The position numbers and the translations under genes were made by a program. Below, one piece after another: positions 23,161-43,515 of a stretch of DNA of 64,000 bases. The stretch lies in contig CAJNOL010000374.1 in NCBI GenBank assembly GCA_905250125.1, forward strand, positions 86,429 to 150,428, in the 5' to 3' direction. Within the stretch, counting starts at the first letter, position 1. Each line of letters begins with the position of its first letter. The notes below the pieces were generated by a model that was not told where the DNA came from, did no database searches, and saw only the letters and a list, made by a program, of their open reading frames with translations. This DNA comes from Rotaria sordida. Taxonomy: Eukaryota > Rotifera > Eurotatoria > Philodinida > Philodinidae.

Positions 23161-26100
23161 AAAAAAGTCTTCGATTTATCAACAAACATAGTTGCTTGAA
23201 TGGAGTACACAAAAAAACAAACATATAAGCATCGTTTTTTTTCCTTTCTTTCTTTCTTTCTCTCTCTTATCGATTGTACGTCATACTTGATGTGAATTAG
23301 TAACTTTCTTCAAAACAATCATCTTGTCTATTTAATCAGTTATGATGATATATGGGTTGTTATTTAGTGATGCATATGTCCGTTTTTGAAACGTGAGAAA
23401 AATAAATTCTTACAGAACACAGATCATAATTATATACTATTCAACTAAAGAGAAAAAAAAAAGAGGAAGAAAGGACTAGTATTAGAATTGCTTGTTTTTC
23501 ATTTATTTTTTTTGCTGTCGCATTGGGACAATTCTGATCACTATGAAAAAACAAGAAATATCACATTAATCAATATTTTTTAATGACGAGAAAAGCAACA
23601 ACTAATGGTAATGTCAAAGTACAAGATAATATTTTAGATTAGTGAGCTTCTGCTTTTTTAATGTGTTTTTAAACAACAACACAGAAATGGTATATCGAAA
23701 GTAATGAAGGAAAAAATAAAATAAAATTACGTAAAAGTTTATGATTGTAGAATTATTCATCTAATTACAAAAAGATAAACTGTGCTATTGACTAATCAAA
23801 TATATTTTTAGTTCAAAATATAAAAGAAAAAAGGAATTTAATACTACATATTATCGCATGTCTTGTCAATATGAACGATAAGAAGATCGAATTACAACAT
23901 ATTCCTATCAAAATAGGTTTTATTCAATAGTAGTTATAAGCCAAAAAAAATAAGAACAACTGGTTATATCGTTGTTAATTTTTTTTTTCTCTCTAAAGGA
24001 ACCTATTCTTTCAAAAAATAGAGCAAAAAAACAAGATAACATCTGTTTCAATTTCTAATTGTAATTGACTTTATATTCGCTAGACATAATGAAATTTTTT
24101 ACGCTTATTATTACTTTATATATATAGGAAAAAAATTGTCACTAATCAATATTAGTCTAATTAGATTTCTATGATTAGACTTGTATTTCTTCGGTTTTTG
24201 TCTAAACGAGTTTAAATATCAATAGAATCTTTTTTTTATAGTAAATTGGATCGTATCTTTGATTATGCCAACAGGAAATAGAACATATTATTTGAATTGA
24301 ATAGTGAATATGACATTATTATATTGTTTCCTATTCTATTGAAAGAGAAAAAAAAAATCACAGAGAAAGACATGTCTGCACATATAGCATCATAATCACT
24401 GAGCTTGCTGCAGTCTGTTACCAATCGTAAAATAGATAGGAAAGAAAACGGCAAGACGAAGAAAAAAAAACAGTCGAAGGAAAGAAAATATACACGTCTG
24501 CATTCTATCAAAATTTGATCTCGAATGACTGCAAGCATTCACTCATCAATTAACATGAACAGTTGTCTTGCTTCACTTTTTTTTTCACATTTATAATTTA
24601 TCACTTTAGCATTGTGTGTTAACATGCTTGAATATGTACACATGTATTATGTCATGCGTTACTACACTCATGAATAATTATTATATTCTTATTACTAGGT
24701 AAATACTCAGGTTTTTTTTTTTATTTCAGTATATTATTACACATTTTTACTTATAAGCAAAGCGTGCAAGTCTAACTTGCTATTTGTAAGCTTTGCATCA
24801 ACGTTGGTACAGCATTATATTCAGAAGATCATTATCAGCATGTAAGTTGTGTATTTCTTACTCAAGGTCATTCCCAATGTATTCACATTATTTTTTTTTC
24901 TCCGAAACATATGAATTAACATAATAGAACAAAGAAAGTTCTGTTAAGTAAGCAATTAATCATAATCAAAATTAAAGGAACAATTATAGAATGTTCAATA
25001 TCGATCGACTAATTCTTTCTTGATCAAGAGAAAAAAAATTCTTATTTTTTCTTTGCTGTACATTTTGTCTGACATTGCCATATAACGAGCAATTATACTA
25101 TGATTATATAACCATAAAAAAATGCGATGAATATACATCTCTATGATTCATACTGCGAAAAAATATCAAGATGATTTTTTTTGTTTGNNNNNNNNNNCCA
25201 GAAAAGTGCAGTATCATAAAATATTTAATGCAAATAAGCAATTGATTTTCGATGTAAAAAAAAAAAAGATTGATACAGAACAGAACAGTCTCAATAAATA
25301 ACCCAATGGTGATATATTCTTCTAATCAAAATAAACGGGATTTATTAGTTTTTCGATGATTTCTCTTTACTATTGTCAATTGATCTTATATTTCATATCA
25401 AATATACATATTTCATAATTTAACTTATTATGAGAATTTCAGTTGTAAAAAATGAGAATTTGTTGAGAAAAATACAAGCATATATATCATGTATTTAGAC
25501 AGCAGTAAAAAAAAAACAAAATTTGTGATTTTCTTGCTGAATATTGTTGTTTTTTTTTATTCATTTTTCAACAACATTAATTTTCGATAAATGAATCCAT
25601 TTCTAGAGGTTTTTTTCCCATGAGTTTTGTGAACGAATCTCTTCAAAAATTTTCTCAATAAAGAAACAATTATATATGCAAACCTAATAACTAATATGGT
25701 ATAATTAAATCGTGATCAGTACAGACTATATATCCTTACAAAGGAATTAATAAGCAGAATAATCTCAATGAATCAAGGACATTCACATACATAAGAGTTA
25801 AGCTTTTTTTCTGAAAAAAATTCTCTATAAAAAGTCTTCTAAAATTTCTATCGTATAGATTAATGCAAAATATTTCTCAATTAAATTTATTCTTGATATA
25901 ATTCTATAATGATCTTTTTATTATATCAATCGATATGATAACAACAAAAATTGCATTAACTTAAACGATTCTATTGTCATCGATCGATAAAATTAATAAA
26001 TTTTTCTTTTATAACAAATAAAAATCTAGACAAAAAAAGATTATGTTTAAGATCATACTGTTCCTTCCAACAATATCTATCTTTGTCAAAAACAAAACAA

Positions 26101-28696
26101 CAATTAATTTTTTAACAAAAAAACATACAAAAATTTCTTCTAAAAATTATCATACAAAACAATTTTCAATCTAGAAAAATTTCAAAAAACAAAAAGCATA
26201 CAAAATATTTGTTAAGTAAATCTAGATAAAAAAATTTGAAGAAAAAACTCGAGATAACTCTATTTGCTATGAAATATAAGTGTTGTTGACAGCATAGTCC
26301 TATATATATTAAATTAATTTTAGTGATTGATATATGATAAGATCATATTTCATGTTGATGTCTAATCATAGGTAGATTAAGCGTAGAAAAAAAAATTTGT
26401 TTATTTTTTGTCAATAATCAATATTTGAGAAAATTCTTTTTTTCCGTATGCTTTGCTCTAGAGAATTCTGAATTCTTTCATTCGATAGTATCGTACTTGC
26501 CTCTTTGCATAAAGAGAAATCATTTCTCAATTAAATTCATATAATCGAGATACAATGAATTTTAAGTGTTATTTGTAAATTTTTGAGATTTTAACATTTT
26601 AAGATAACAAAAATAAAAAATATAAATCAAACGAGTCTTTTGTCCCTATCCAAATACGTATAGAATTCTCTTACAAATAGAAATATCTCGAGATATGTAG
26701 TTGACAATATATTGGAAAAGAATTTACATGCGTAGAAGACCCATCTTGAGCTCTAATCGTTGTTGGAGAATCCTTGAATGATGATATATAGACATCTGAC
26801 ACAAATGTAGTAACTGGATGTCACAAAAATAACCTATAAAAAAAAAAGGAATAGGATGTCTCCATCGTTTTTTGATTGAATGAATAGATTTGTTCTTTCG
26901 ATGATTGAAGAGAATTCAAAACTTTTTTCGTTTCATTAAAAAGAACGTTTAAGCAATATCATTTAAAATTGTTATTATATATTTAAAAAAGAAATATCTA
27001 CATTTTTTGGCAAAGATAAATGATAGATTTTAGTTATCTGTAACATTAATCAAATTGTCATGTTCTTAAATTTTCTCGATTTATAAAATAATTTATTTAC
27101 AATCTTTGAATTTTCGCTAGTCTATTTAATTTCATCAGATCTTCTCGAATATTCTTATACAGAAAATTCTCAAGAAACCTATACAATCACAGTTAATTTT
27201 TGGTAGAGTACTTGAATAAGGATAATTAATTGCAAAGACATAAAGGCATCCGACAATTTTTTTTTTTTTATGTATTCTATTTCTTTAGAGTCTTTTCAAT
27301 TGATCATGTCAATAAAAAGAATTTCCGATTTTCATCAACAAAATGACGTTGATGAACTTAAAATTCTGAAAAATATCGATTGTTGTGAAGTTTTAGAACA
27401 ATCTAGTCTTTTGCCAATATTTTAATCATAGTCCTTTTTGTTTTTTTGTTGATAAAAATAGTATAAACCTTTTTATCGAAATGATCAACGGAAAAGCTCT
27501 ACAAAGTCGGATATGTCAAAATAAATATTATCAGATCTCTGCATTTCTTGTGATTAACTACTAATGGAAGTATTAGCAAGAAAAAAAAAAGGCCGACTTT
27601 CAGATTGAAGTAGATTATGGTAAATTTCATACGTTAATAAGTTGATGATATATATTAATAAAAACGTGCAATTTTCTTCTATAATCAAGAAAAAAAAAAT
27701 TAGCTGACTTCATTTAAATACGATTGAATTAATCCATTATTCATTTGCTAGACTATTTCAGAGACATTCAATAGTTTTATATGCCGAACATTTATGAAAA
27801 AATAGAATAGAATATAATATAAGAAATTCATTTACTAACAATACAACGAATATTACAGTAAGAAAACTAATATTGATTCTTACATGAATAATTCAAATTC
27901 ATAATTGATAACTTAAATTCATGATTAATGAATATTTTTTCTTTTTATTTTATTAAAATGTTAAGTCATGATTATACTGATATATTAGTTCAATATTGAG
28001 TAGACATTTAGATCTAATCAAACTTAATCACATCTTTATTTCAATTTTTGTTTGAAAATTTTGGAATTTTGCATTTATTTATTGAATAGTTTCGATGTAT
28101 ATCCTTCACACAATTTACACGATGAGATTTGTACTGATCAAACTTACTTTAAGAAATCAATTAATATTCCACTACATGCGTAGAAATATAATATTTCAAT
28201 TTATGTTTGATTTAATAACATAATAGAGCACTCATTGTTGTTTTTTTAGTTGTTTTAACAAACTAGTTTTATTTCGTTTTATATTATTTTTGACATCAAT
28301 TAGTTGATGTTATTGATGAGTGATCATATGTCTGTTGTTATTCATATTTATCGATATAGCATATGAATATATGATTATAATGTAAGTTGCGTTGTTCTAA
28401 GTACTAAATATATACTACGTGATGATTGACTAGATCAGTTCTTTGCACTAGATTTTGATTACTAATATATTCTTTTGTTCGAAACTTGTTACGTCACGGA
28501 TAAATATGAAACGAAAAAGAAAGATTTATCAGTACACCTTATATATAACAAACATAAAATAGTTTTCTACAGACTTCAAAACCCTAAACATTTGAATTAG
28601 TATTGAGACGAATTAGTAAGTGAAGTTTCTTTTTTTTTTTTTTTTGTTTTTTAACTTTTATTATTTCGAATTTATATGTTTCCTAATATTTTATAG
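23161..28696. other. long AT-rich stretch without a supported gene; assembly gap at 25188-25197
   Basis: About 5.5 kb with no frame above 91 residues and no recognisable exon or repeat family. Ten Ns at 25188-25197 mark an unresolved join, so the true length is unknown. Small inverted tract at about 24765-24795 (AAGCAAAGC ... GCTTTGC). Confidence 0.6.
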
Positions 28697-29017
28697 GTCG
28701 GAGTTCAGTGTAAAAAAAGTTCGAATTGATAATAATTCGAAAAAGAATCGTTCATCAACAGCATCTCATCCATCACTTGTAGACGAAACAGAAAAACAAA
28801 TGGAAACACAATTATTAGACTCACCACCTCCAACACCTGAAATAAGACAACCTAAAAAACAGGTAATCATAACATAATTCTAAATTTCTTTTCTTTTTTT
28901 TTTAAATATGAAATTTAAATAAAAATAATAATGAACATATTTATTAAACTTCTTTGTTCATTTTAAAAACATCTCTGATTTAATAAATCCATTGCCTAAA
29001 TATAGCTACAATCCTAA
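28697..29017 (+). CDS. orphan coding exon or exon pair of unknown gene
   Basis: An open segment at 28697-28862 is flanked by a good acceptor (tttatag) and donor (CAG/gtaatc). It encodes a polar, low-complexity peptide including KKVRIDNNSKKNRSSTASHP and LLDSPPPTPEIRQPKKQ. Joining to an acceptor at 29005 gives LQS and a stop at 29015-29017. A consensus donor (gtaagt) at 28616 could precede it, but joining there creates a TAG at the junction, so any upstream exon would be untranslated or lie elsewhere. Composition and codon use look coding, unlike the neighbourhood. It may be the 3' end of a gene whose other exons are upstream around the N gap, or an alternative exon of the downstream pump. Product not recognised. 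Confidence 0.4.
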
Positions 29018-30080
29018 CAAATCAAATAAACGATGATGATGATGATGATGATGACTGGCAGATTCAGATGAGAAACGACAGCGGAATAACAACAAACAAC
29101 AACAGCAAAGAAGCCATTCTAACCATACAATACTAATTCTATCGCGTGTATATTATCAGTGGCAACGTTATACGAGATGCCGACCAACTGATGTACCAGT
29201 AGATAGGGAATATTCGAAGCAAGAAAAGAAGAAAATAAGAAAAAGAATGATGCCCATGTTAGAATATTCTAGTGCAGAGTTAGTTGGTTACCTCCAACAA
29301 CAGATATATATCTTCTTCGCTTCCCTGTATATACACTTAGAATGTGTTCGATAGGAAATAATAATATTCTATACGTTTGATAGACAAGAGAGAAAAAAGA
29401 TTCTTATTTCAAAATTATTTTAAGATTCAACAAGTAATTGATGTTTTTTTGTTTTGAATAATAAATCAATAAGGTTTTCATTGTCCGTATCGTTTAGATA
29501 TATATCAGATTTTTTTTTTCTATTCTCTTTTTATTCTTGTTTACTTTCTTATTGTTATCTATGATCTTGATAGAAAATAAAACCAGAACAAAAACAAAAA
29601 AAAAAAAAAAGAAAAAAAAGAGACAAACTTTCATTCTTCATTAGTACAGCTATATGGAATAGCAATGAGTGACACATTTCTCTTATTATAGAAATTATAG
29701 TGAGTTTAAAGCCATAGTTTCATTTGTGTTGGTGTTGTTGTTGTTGTCGTCGAGAAATGTCGGCAACATTCACGCTTAATATGCAAATATTATCATCAAC
29801 AGAAAATGGATGAAGCTATGCTTATATTTCTCTATTTAATGTGATTTTTTTTTTCTATTCATCTTCTTTGTTTTCTTGGAATCCGAGATATATACATATA
29901 ATAACTAAGGTGAGTTTATTTTTGAAGAAGAAAAACAAAGAATTTTTTTTTTTGTTAATATCATGTATATAAATAAGAAGAGGAAAAAACATGATATCGA
30001 AGATGGTTAAATTATAATTGAAGAAAAATTTGTTGTTGTTTTTTTTTTTTTTTTATAAATTCTATTTTGGTTTGATTTAG
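29018..30080. other. upstream region of the Ca2+-ATPase gene
   Basis: About 1 kb with a GATGAT microsatellite at 29033-29053 and A/T tracts. It probably holds promoter and 5' UTR sequence of the pump gene. No gene recognised. Confidence 0.4.
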
Positions 30081-37538
<7,458 letters not shown>

Positions 37539-37731
37539 TTGTGAAAGTGTTTTGGTGCAACATGTTCACTTCTTTCTTTCTTTCTTCTTTTTTTTTTTTT
37601 TATTAGTTTGTTTTTTTTTTCCTTTGATTTCTTTTCATTTATCTGTACTCTTTGTATTGTGTTAACATGCTGTGCACTTTCATTAACAACAAATAACAAA
37701 TGAACAAAAACAAAAAAAAAACAACAACAAC

Positions 37732-37737
37732 AATAAA
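37732..37737 (+). terminator. polyadenylation signal AATAAA for the Ca2+-ATPase transcript
   Basis: Canonical hexamer about 195 bp after the stop, following a CAACAACAA tract and followed by a T-rich stretch, as expected for a 3' end. Confidence 0.55.
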
Positions 37738-39561
37738 ACCTTTTTTTTCTCTTTTCCTCATTCTATTTTGTATTCTTCCAATGTGTAGTCTCTGTGTATG
37801 CTATTATTCTTTTTGTTCTGCCTATGTATCTCTATAAGAAGTAACATTTACATTGAGAAATATTCTAGATTTTATTTGTTAATTTATATATATATATATA
37901 TATATAAATTATTGATCATTAGTGACAATATTAAATGGAGAATAGGTTCGTAAAACGAATTAACATAGTTTTTCAACAGAAGAATTTATGCTAATTCGTT
38001 TATTTGTGTTGATAATTTAAAGGAAATAAATTTTCTTTGAAATTTTCTTTAATATAAATTAAATATTCGAATGGGAAAAATTTTATTATTACCTATACTG
38101 AAATACATTCAAAATTATTTCTTCTGAAAAATGTTAATAATCATTGATGGACTATAGAATAAAGTATAATATAAAACAATTAGATTCTATTTGAGTTATC
38201 AGATTATTGACACCTAATAAGTTTCTTTTTACTATTATAATAATTCAATGAATAGCACTTATGAACTTTCGAATAATGACACCTTTAATTTTTATGATGA
38301 TTATTCATACATGAGATATCTCAAGGGAGTTTTATATAATAAGAATAAAAAATATTCGTTTTTAATACAGTTTTTTTGTTTTGATTATATTGATCAGTTT
38401 AAAATGATTTTTTTATCTATGTGTCTATTAATAATACTTTTGAACCCTATTCAAATTTATGTATTTTGAAACGAAAACTTAATTGTCTCCATTCATTTCA
38501 GATTAATGTTGGCAAGAATTAGCCTTAGGTTTAATCGTTAAATATTTTATCTTCAAATAGACTGTGAGTTTAGAATTCAATTATATCTAATATCGAAATA
38601 GACTTTCTCTATAACATGCATTAGTTAAATAATTATTGTCGTGATAGTGACAATGATGAGAACTTTTATCTTCTAAAATGATGACTATAGTATAGTGTTT
38701 TTTTTTTCATTATAATTCTAATATTCAAAGATGAATTGCTATCACATTTTTGATTCTACTTTTTTCAAAAAAGATAAATTAATGCCATTGTATTTATATA
38801 CTGTTGAATTTAAATTTATTTGATTTCTATGAGAAGTTTCGTAAATAACTAAGTAAAGACTAGTATTTACGTTTTAGTTGATTAAAATTAATAAATGTTC
38901 TATATATTGTGGTTAAGAAGAATTGATTACGATATTTCTCGAAAAAGTCTTATTTAAATCAATCCTCAAATATCTTTATTTAATATTAGTTGTTCATTGG
39001 ATTACACGATTTGTCAATTTCTCATGAACAATAAATACATGTATAATAATTCTCACAGAAAATAACGATTACATCAGATAACTTAACTAGTATTTAAATA
39101 TCAATAATAAAATGCATATTAACTCAACACTAATGACTGAAAAAACCAATGAAATTAGTGCATATTACTATTTTGATTAAGCTCATTTTGAAAAAAAAAT
39201 AAGTCAAATTAGGTATTATAATGAAATGTACGTCAAAAGACATAATAGATTTGTATGCGAACTTTTTTTTTCCTAAATAATTTCTTTAACAAATTTTAAA
39301 TAAATCTATAGTCGTTATATGTGGAAAATAATTCAAAAATTTTTACAAAGTAATGAACAATAATTATTTTAACAATATTAATAATCATATTTTTCTTAGT
39401 GTTAATAGATATTTTAAAGAAAGAAACATATAGATATTTTTCTATGTTGAAGATACTCTTTCTCAATATCCATTGATATCTCTTTCTAATCAAAATAAAA
39501 CGATACATTTAATATTTTTGAAAGCGAAAGAACCTGAATAAGAACAACATAATAGTAAATA

Positions 39562-39774
39562 AATAAATCACATGAATGTAGTTGAATTTAATTTTACAAA
39601 TAGAAATTTTCGAACTTTGTCAGTTCGTATGGTCATCATCAGCTTTAAAGACATCACTTTTGATCTTAGTCTAAGTATTGTCTTTACAGCTGATGATGAC
39701 CGTATTAATTAAAAAAAAAGGTCAAAAAATTTCTATCTGTAAAATTAAATGCAATTGCATTAATATGATTTATT
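39562..39774. mobile_element. 213-bp MITE with full-length imperfect inverted repeats
   Basis: Left arm AATAAATCACATGAATG and right arm (complement) AATAAATCATATTAATG continue through TTTAATTTTACARATAGAAA to a core GGTCATCATCAGCTTTAAAG / CTTTACAGCTGATGATGACC. The whole element is one long hairpin with a roughly 30-bp loop. No coding capacity. Superfamily not assigned. Confidence 0.75.
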
Positions 39775-42579
39775 TCTTTATTATCTAATTTTTTTTCGAT
39801 TTATTCTTCATTGTATCATCGTCTCATCCCATCTTTATGCCATAGCTGCATCTCTTATATCGCTGACTATAAATAAAAACATTTGTGACTCTATCCTTGT
39901 ATCTTATCATGAATCATACAAAAGGTCAGGAAATAATTACCATATATGTGCACGTACACTAACAATAATAATTGTACATATGTTGGAAAGAACATATATA
40001 ATAGAAGAAAACTTTAAATAAGATAGATCTTGTACGAATTAATATTACGAAGTTTTTCTTCAATTATGACTTTAAAACTTCTATTCCTGTGATATTTATT
40101 GTCGACAATGAAAACTAATAGATAGCTGTAAAATATGAAGTGTTTCTCAACTCATCGTACAATTCATTATGGAATTAAAAATATTTTCATCTACAACCAA
40201 TATCTCTTTAGATGATGGGATTAAAAACGGTAGTATGATATATTCAATAGAAAATTTTGATTTCAAAAAATACAATATCAGTATAACTATGTAGCTAAAA
40301 ATTGTTAATATGAATAATAAATCAAATACATTAGATACGTTATTTGTTTTGATCATGACGATAGATAGAATTAAAAATTTAAGATATGTTCTGTATATCC
40401 CTAATCATATTTTGAAATAATTAGATACGAGAACATACAAAAACCATTGTTTATAAGACAAATTTGTGAAAAAAAAAATTCTTATTTAGAAGTTGAAGCC
40501 AAACACAAACAATATTTTTTCAATGTTCACCTAATGACAAAAAAAAATCTGTTCTCTTTGTGTTTATAAATGATAAATTTTAATAGAATAAAAAGATCAT
40601 AGAAGAAAAACAGAAAATAAATGATATAAAACAGTTTGGTTTTGTCTAATTTCGTTGAACATATCTTACAAATACGAACAATAATAACTATGTACATTTA
40701 ATGTAGATTTCTAATTTAAATACACTTTTTAATTATGATGCAGTCTATTACAAAATGTAATGCAATAAGACTTAGTTTTATCTCACAATGGATGTATTGC
40801 ATGTTTCAGTTTAATGAGTTGTTTTATGCCGAATAGTAATATAGAAATAGACATGAAAACATTAAAGAAATTTTGATATTAAATTAATTGAATTGAAATA
40901 TTATGAAGACATCTAACAACTGTTGTATACCATAGAAGTAATGTTGCGGAACTATCATGCTAACAGGTCATCTGAAAATTATGAGTACAATAAGCTTTGA
41001 ACTGGAGAGTTTTGTTACAGAATTCTCTTTATTCATAATTATTGTTAGGAATGAAAAACAAAAGAACAGTTTCGAATGATAAACCCTCTCAAGGTCAAAA
41101 TCTTTCTTTTTCGAAAAATAATAATAACGGTATCATTATCCACGTCGCATCGAACGACTCGTAAACAAGATGATAACGGCAAAAAATGGCTGCCTTCAAA
41201 ATGATTTTTTATGATGATCATTGTTTATGTTCCAGCAGAAACGACCATAGTTCCGGTCGTCATTTTTACAAAAAAATTAAACAAGTTTCTTGAAAATTTT
41301 CCAAGGCAACCTTTGATGACCTAGAATTCATAAATGTTGATGAACGTATTTGTCATTGTTAAATGAACCAAATTCGGATTCTCCTCTGGAGTGCTTTGCT
41401 GAGATAGCAATAGAATTTACTCTTTTTTTTTCATTTACCGCTGTTTTTTTTAATGTAAAGCTTCTATAGAACTCTTTTTGCGCTATCTCATACATCAATC
41501 TATAGATTTTATTGAGACCTGTTCAACCAGATAATGTACACTTTTAAAAAACGTCCTTGCATCATGTTACATGATGATTAACACGATCCCGCTTATCAAG
41601 TTATCAAGAATAAGTACACATTTGTATATATTCACTGTCCCCTACGTTCAAGACAAAATAGTAGGAAAAAAAATGTCCTGTACAATAGAACGAAAAATTA
41701 TGACGAAATACGATGAGCTTTAATGCAGTAATAAACCATTGCCGACGATTGAAATGATCGTATTGAGTTGTTGCTTTTCTTTATAGATAAGTAATGTAGT
41801 TGAGAAGATGCATTTTTTTTGTATTCTAAATACTCACTTTGAAATTCATTCGAGTTTCTATCTTCATCTTAATAGTTTCATATCTAAATAACAACTCGTC
41901 AGTGTCTGAGAACATTGAAAACCGCCTACGACAGTTCTCTAACTTTAAAAGATATACTCTTTCAACCTTGTCTATTTTTATTAGACAACTACGTAGTTTA
42001 TTTTAAAGAATTTTTTAATTATCCTTTCATACATAAAATTATTGTTAGTGTATGTTAATTTTTATGCATGAATTCCATGTATAAATACTTAGAATGTTGC
42101 ACAGAGTCTAATAGACGTAGATCTATAAAGGTATATTATGTTAAAAACAAGGTATCAATTAGACAATATATCACGCAAATAAGGTTCGTATAGTACTAGC
42201 CATTGGTTTAGTTAATGAATGGTATAAAATCAAAGTCTATTTGTTGCAGTTGATGAAAATTAAAAAATTTTTTCTATAGGAAATACGCATGATATTAACC
42301 TATATACTATAATGGAAACTAATTTTTCCATCGTTGATTTCTTTCAAATAGTAAATTGATGATTTTAAAATTCGAATGAATGCCATTGTTTAAACATTAT
42401 TATTTCAGGAAAAGTAATTAACCGTCACACTAAAGTCTTTTAGTATCTAAAGCAAATATATCATCGTATGAGACATCATATAAATTTATGAACAATGTCA
42501 TTTTCTTCAACCATTCTCTTCCTATATCAATAAAGAAAATTATAACATAGATTCAAACAAATTGGTTTATCTTCAAAAT

Positions 42580-43515
42580 ATGAATTCAACAAATGAAGAT
42601 TCCGCAATATCCAATATTAAAAGTTATTATATTATTTGTTCTCTATCAGCAGGCTTTGGTCTTATATCTATAATCATGTCGATGGCAATTATAATTATAA
42701 TAAGACGTTCAAAACCTCGTCTACACACAGTTAGACATCTACTAATGTGTAATACATGTATTGCATCGATTGTTTATTGTATTGTACAAACTATTAATTA
42801 TAGTTTTCTTATCTTTTTACCATGGGAAACAGGTGATATAGGATGTCAATGGCGAGGCTATTTCGGTTACATGACAATTTCAGCAGCTACATATTCTTAT
42901 CTTGTTCAAGCAACATCACGTCTTTTCTTCGCAAGATTTTCAACAAAATATCCTTGGTTATTAACATTCAAAACACATTATTATCTTATTCTTATACATT
43001 GGATTGCTGTATTAATTATACCATTAAGTTCAGTTATCACAAAAGATATTCGTTTCCGTCCTGGTCTTTTATGTTGGGTACCATTGAAGTACACAATTCA
43101 TGTGGCGTATACTGTATTTGGCTACTATTTTGTACCAATCGCTTCTATCATGATTATTTATATCTATATCTATAGACGAATTAAAAATGAAAGGAAGCGT
43201 GCTAAAAGTATTCTTCATACAGTGAATGAGAAACGTGATCTTGAAGTTCTTCGTAATATCGTTATTCTTCTGTTTATTTACATAACAGGTGGTGTTCCAA
43301 CAATGCTTTTTCTTCTTTTTACAATGGAAATATTTTATTTAGCTGGTATTGTTACATTTACATTAGCTGTAACTGTTGAAAAGATATGTACAATCTTACT
43401 CGATCGAGAACTTCGTCAAGTTGTATGGAATATAATATATTCAAGAAATCGTGTTACACCTTTTGAAAATACAATCACACAAACAAGAAATGCAGCAAAT
43501 GTAAAACGTGTTTGA
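42580..43515 (+). CDS. rhodopsin-like (class A) GPCR, intronless, copy 1
   Basis: Seven-pass receptor of 311 residues from the ATG at 42580. N-terminus has an N-glycosylation site (MNST). TM1 about residues 18-41, then the RRSKPRLHTVRHLLMCNT intracellular loop/TM2. The conserved extracellular Cys at the start of TM3 (GCQWRGYF) pairs with the loop-2 Cys (LLCWVP). The TM3 end reads SRLFFARF in place of DRY. TM5 (YYFVPIASIMIIYIYIYRR), a basic loop 3 (NERKRAK), TM6 (LLFIYITGGVPTMLFLL) and TM7 (FTLAVTVEKICTILLDRELR) follow; TM7 lacks NPxxY. The ligand cannot be told, and large lineage-specific expansions of such receptors are known in bdelloids. Close paralogue of the gene at 50815. It probably signals through G proteins at the cell surface, possibly sensory or peptide-activated (inference). 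Confidence 0.85.
   Translation: MNSTNEDSAISNIKSYYIICSLSAGFGLISIIMSMAIIIIIRRSKPRLHTVRHLLMCNTCIASIVYCIVQTINYSFLIFLPWETGDIGCQWRGYFGYMTISAATYSYLVQATSRLFFARFSTKYPWLLTFKTHYYLILIHWIAVLIIPLSSVITKDIRFRPGLLCWVPLKYTIHVAYTVFGYYFVPIASIMIIYIYIYRRIKNERKRAKSILHTVNEKRDLEVLRNIVILLFIYITGGVPTMLFLLFTMEIFYLAGIVTFTLAVTVEKICTILLDRELRQVVWNIIYSRNRVTPFENTITQTRNAANVKRV

Larger units (their letters stand above)
37539..42579. other. long intergenic region containing one MITE
   Basis: AT-rich. Besides the MITE at 39562-39774 no gene was recognised. The segment 41090-41390 is visibly less AT-rich than its flanks but has no long frame. Confidence 0.5.
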
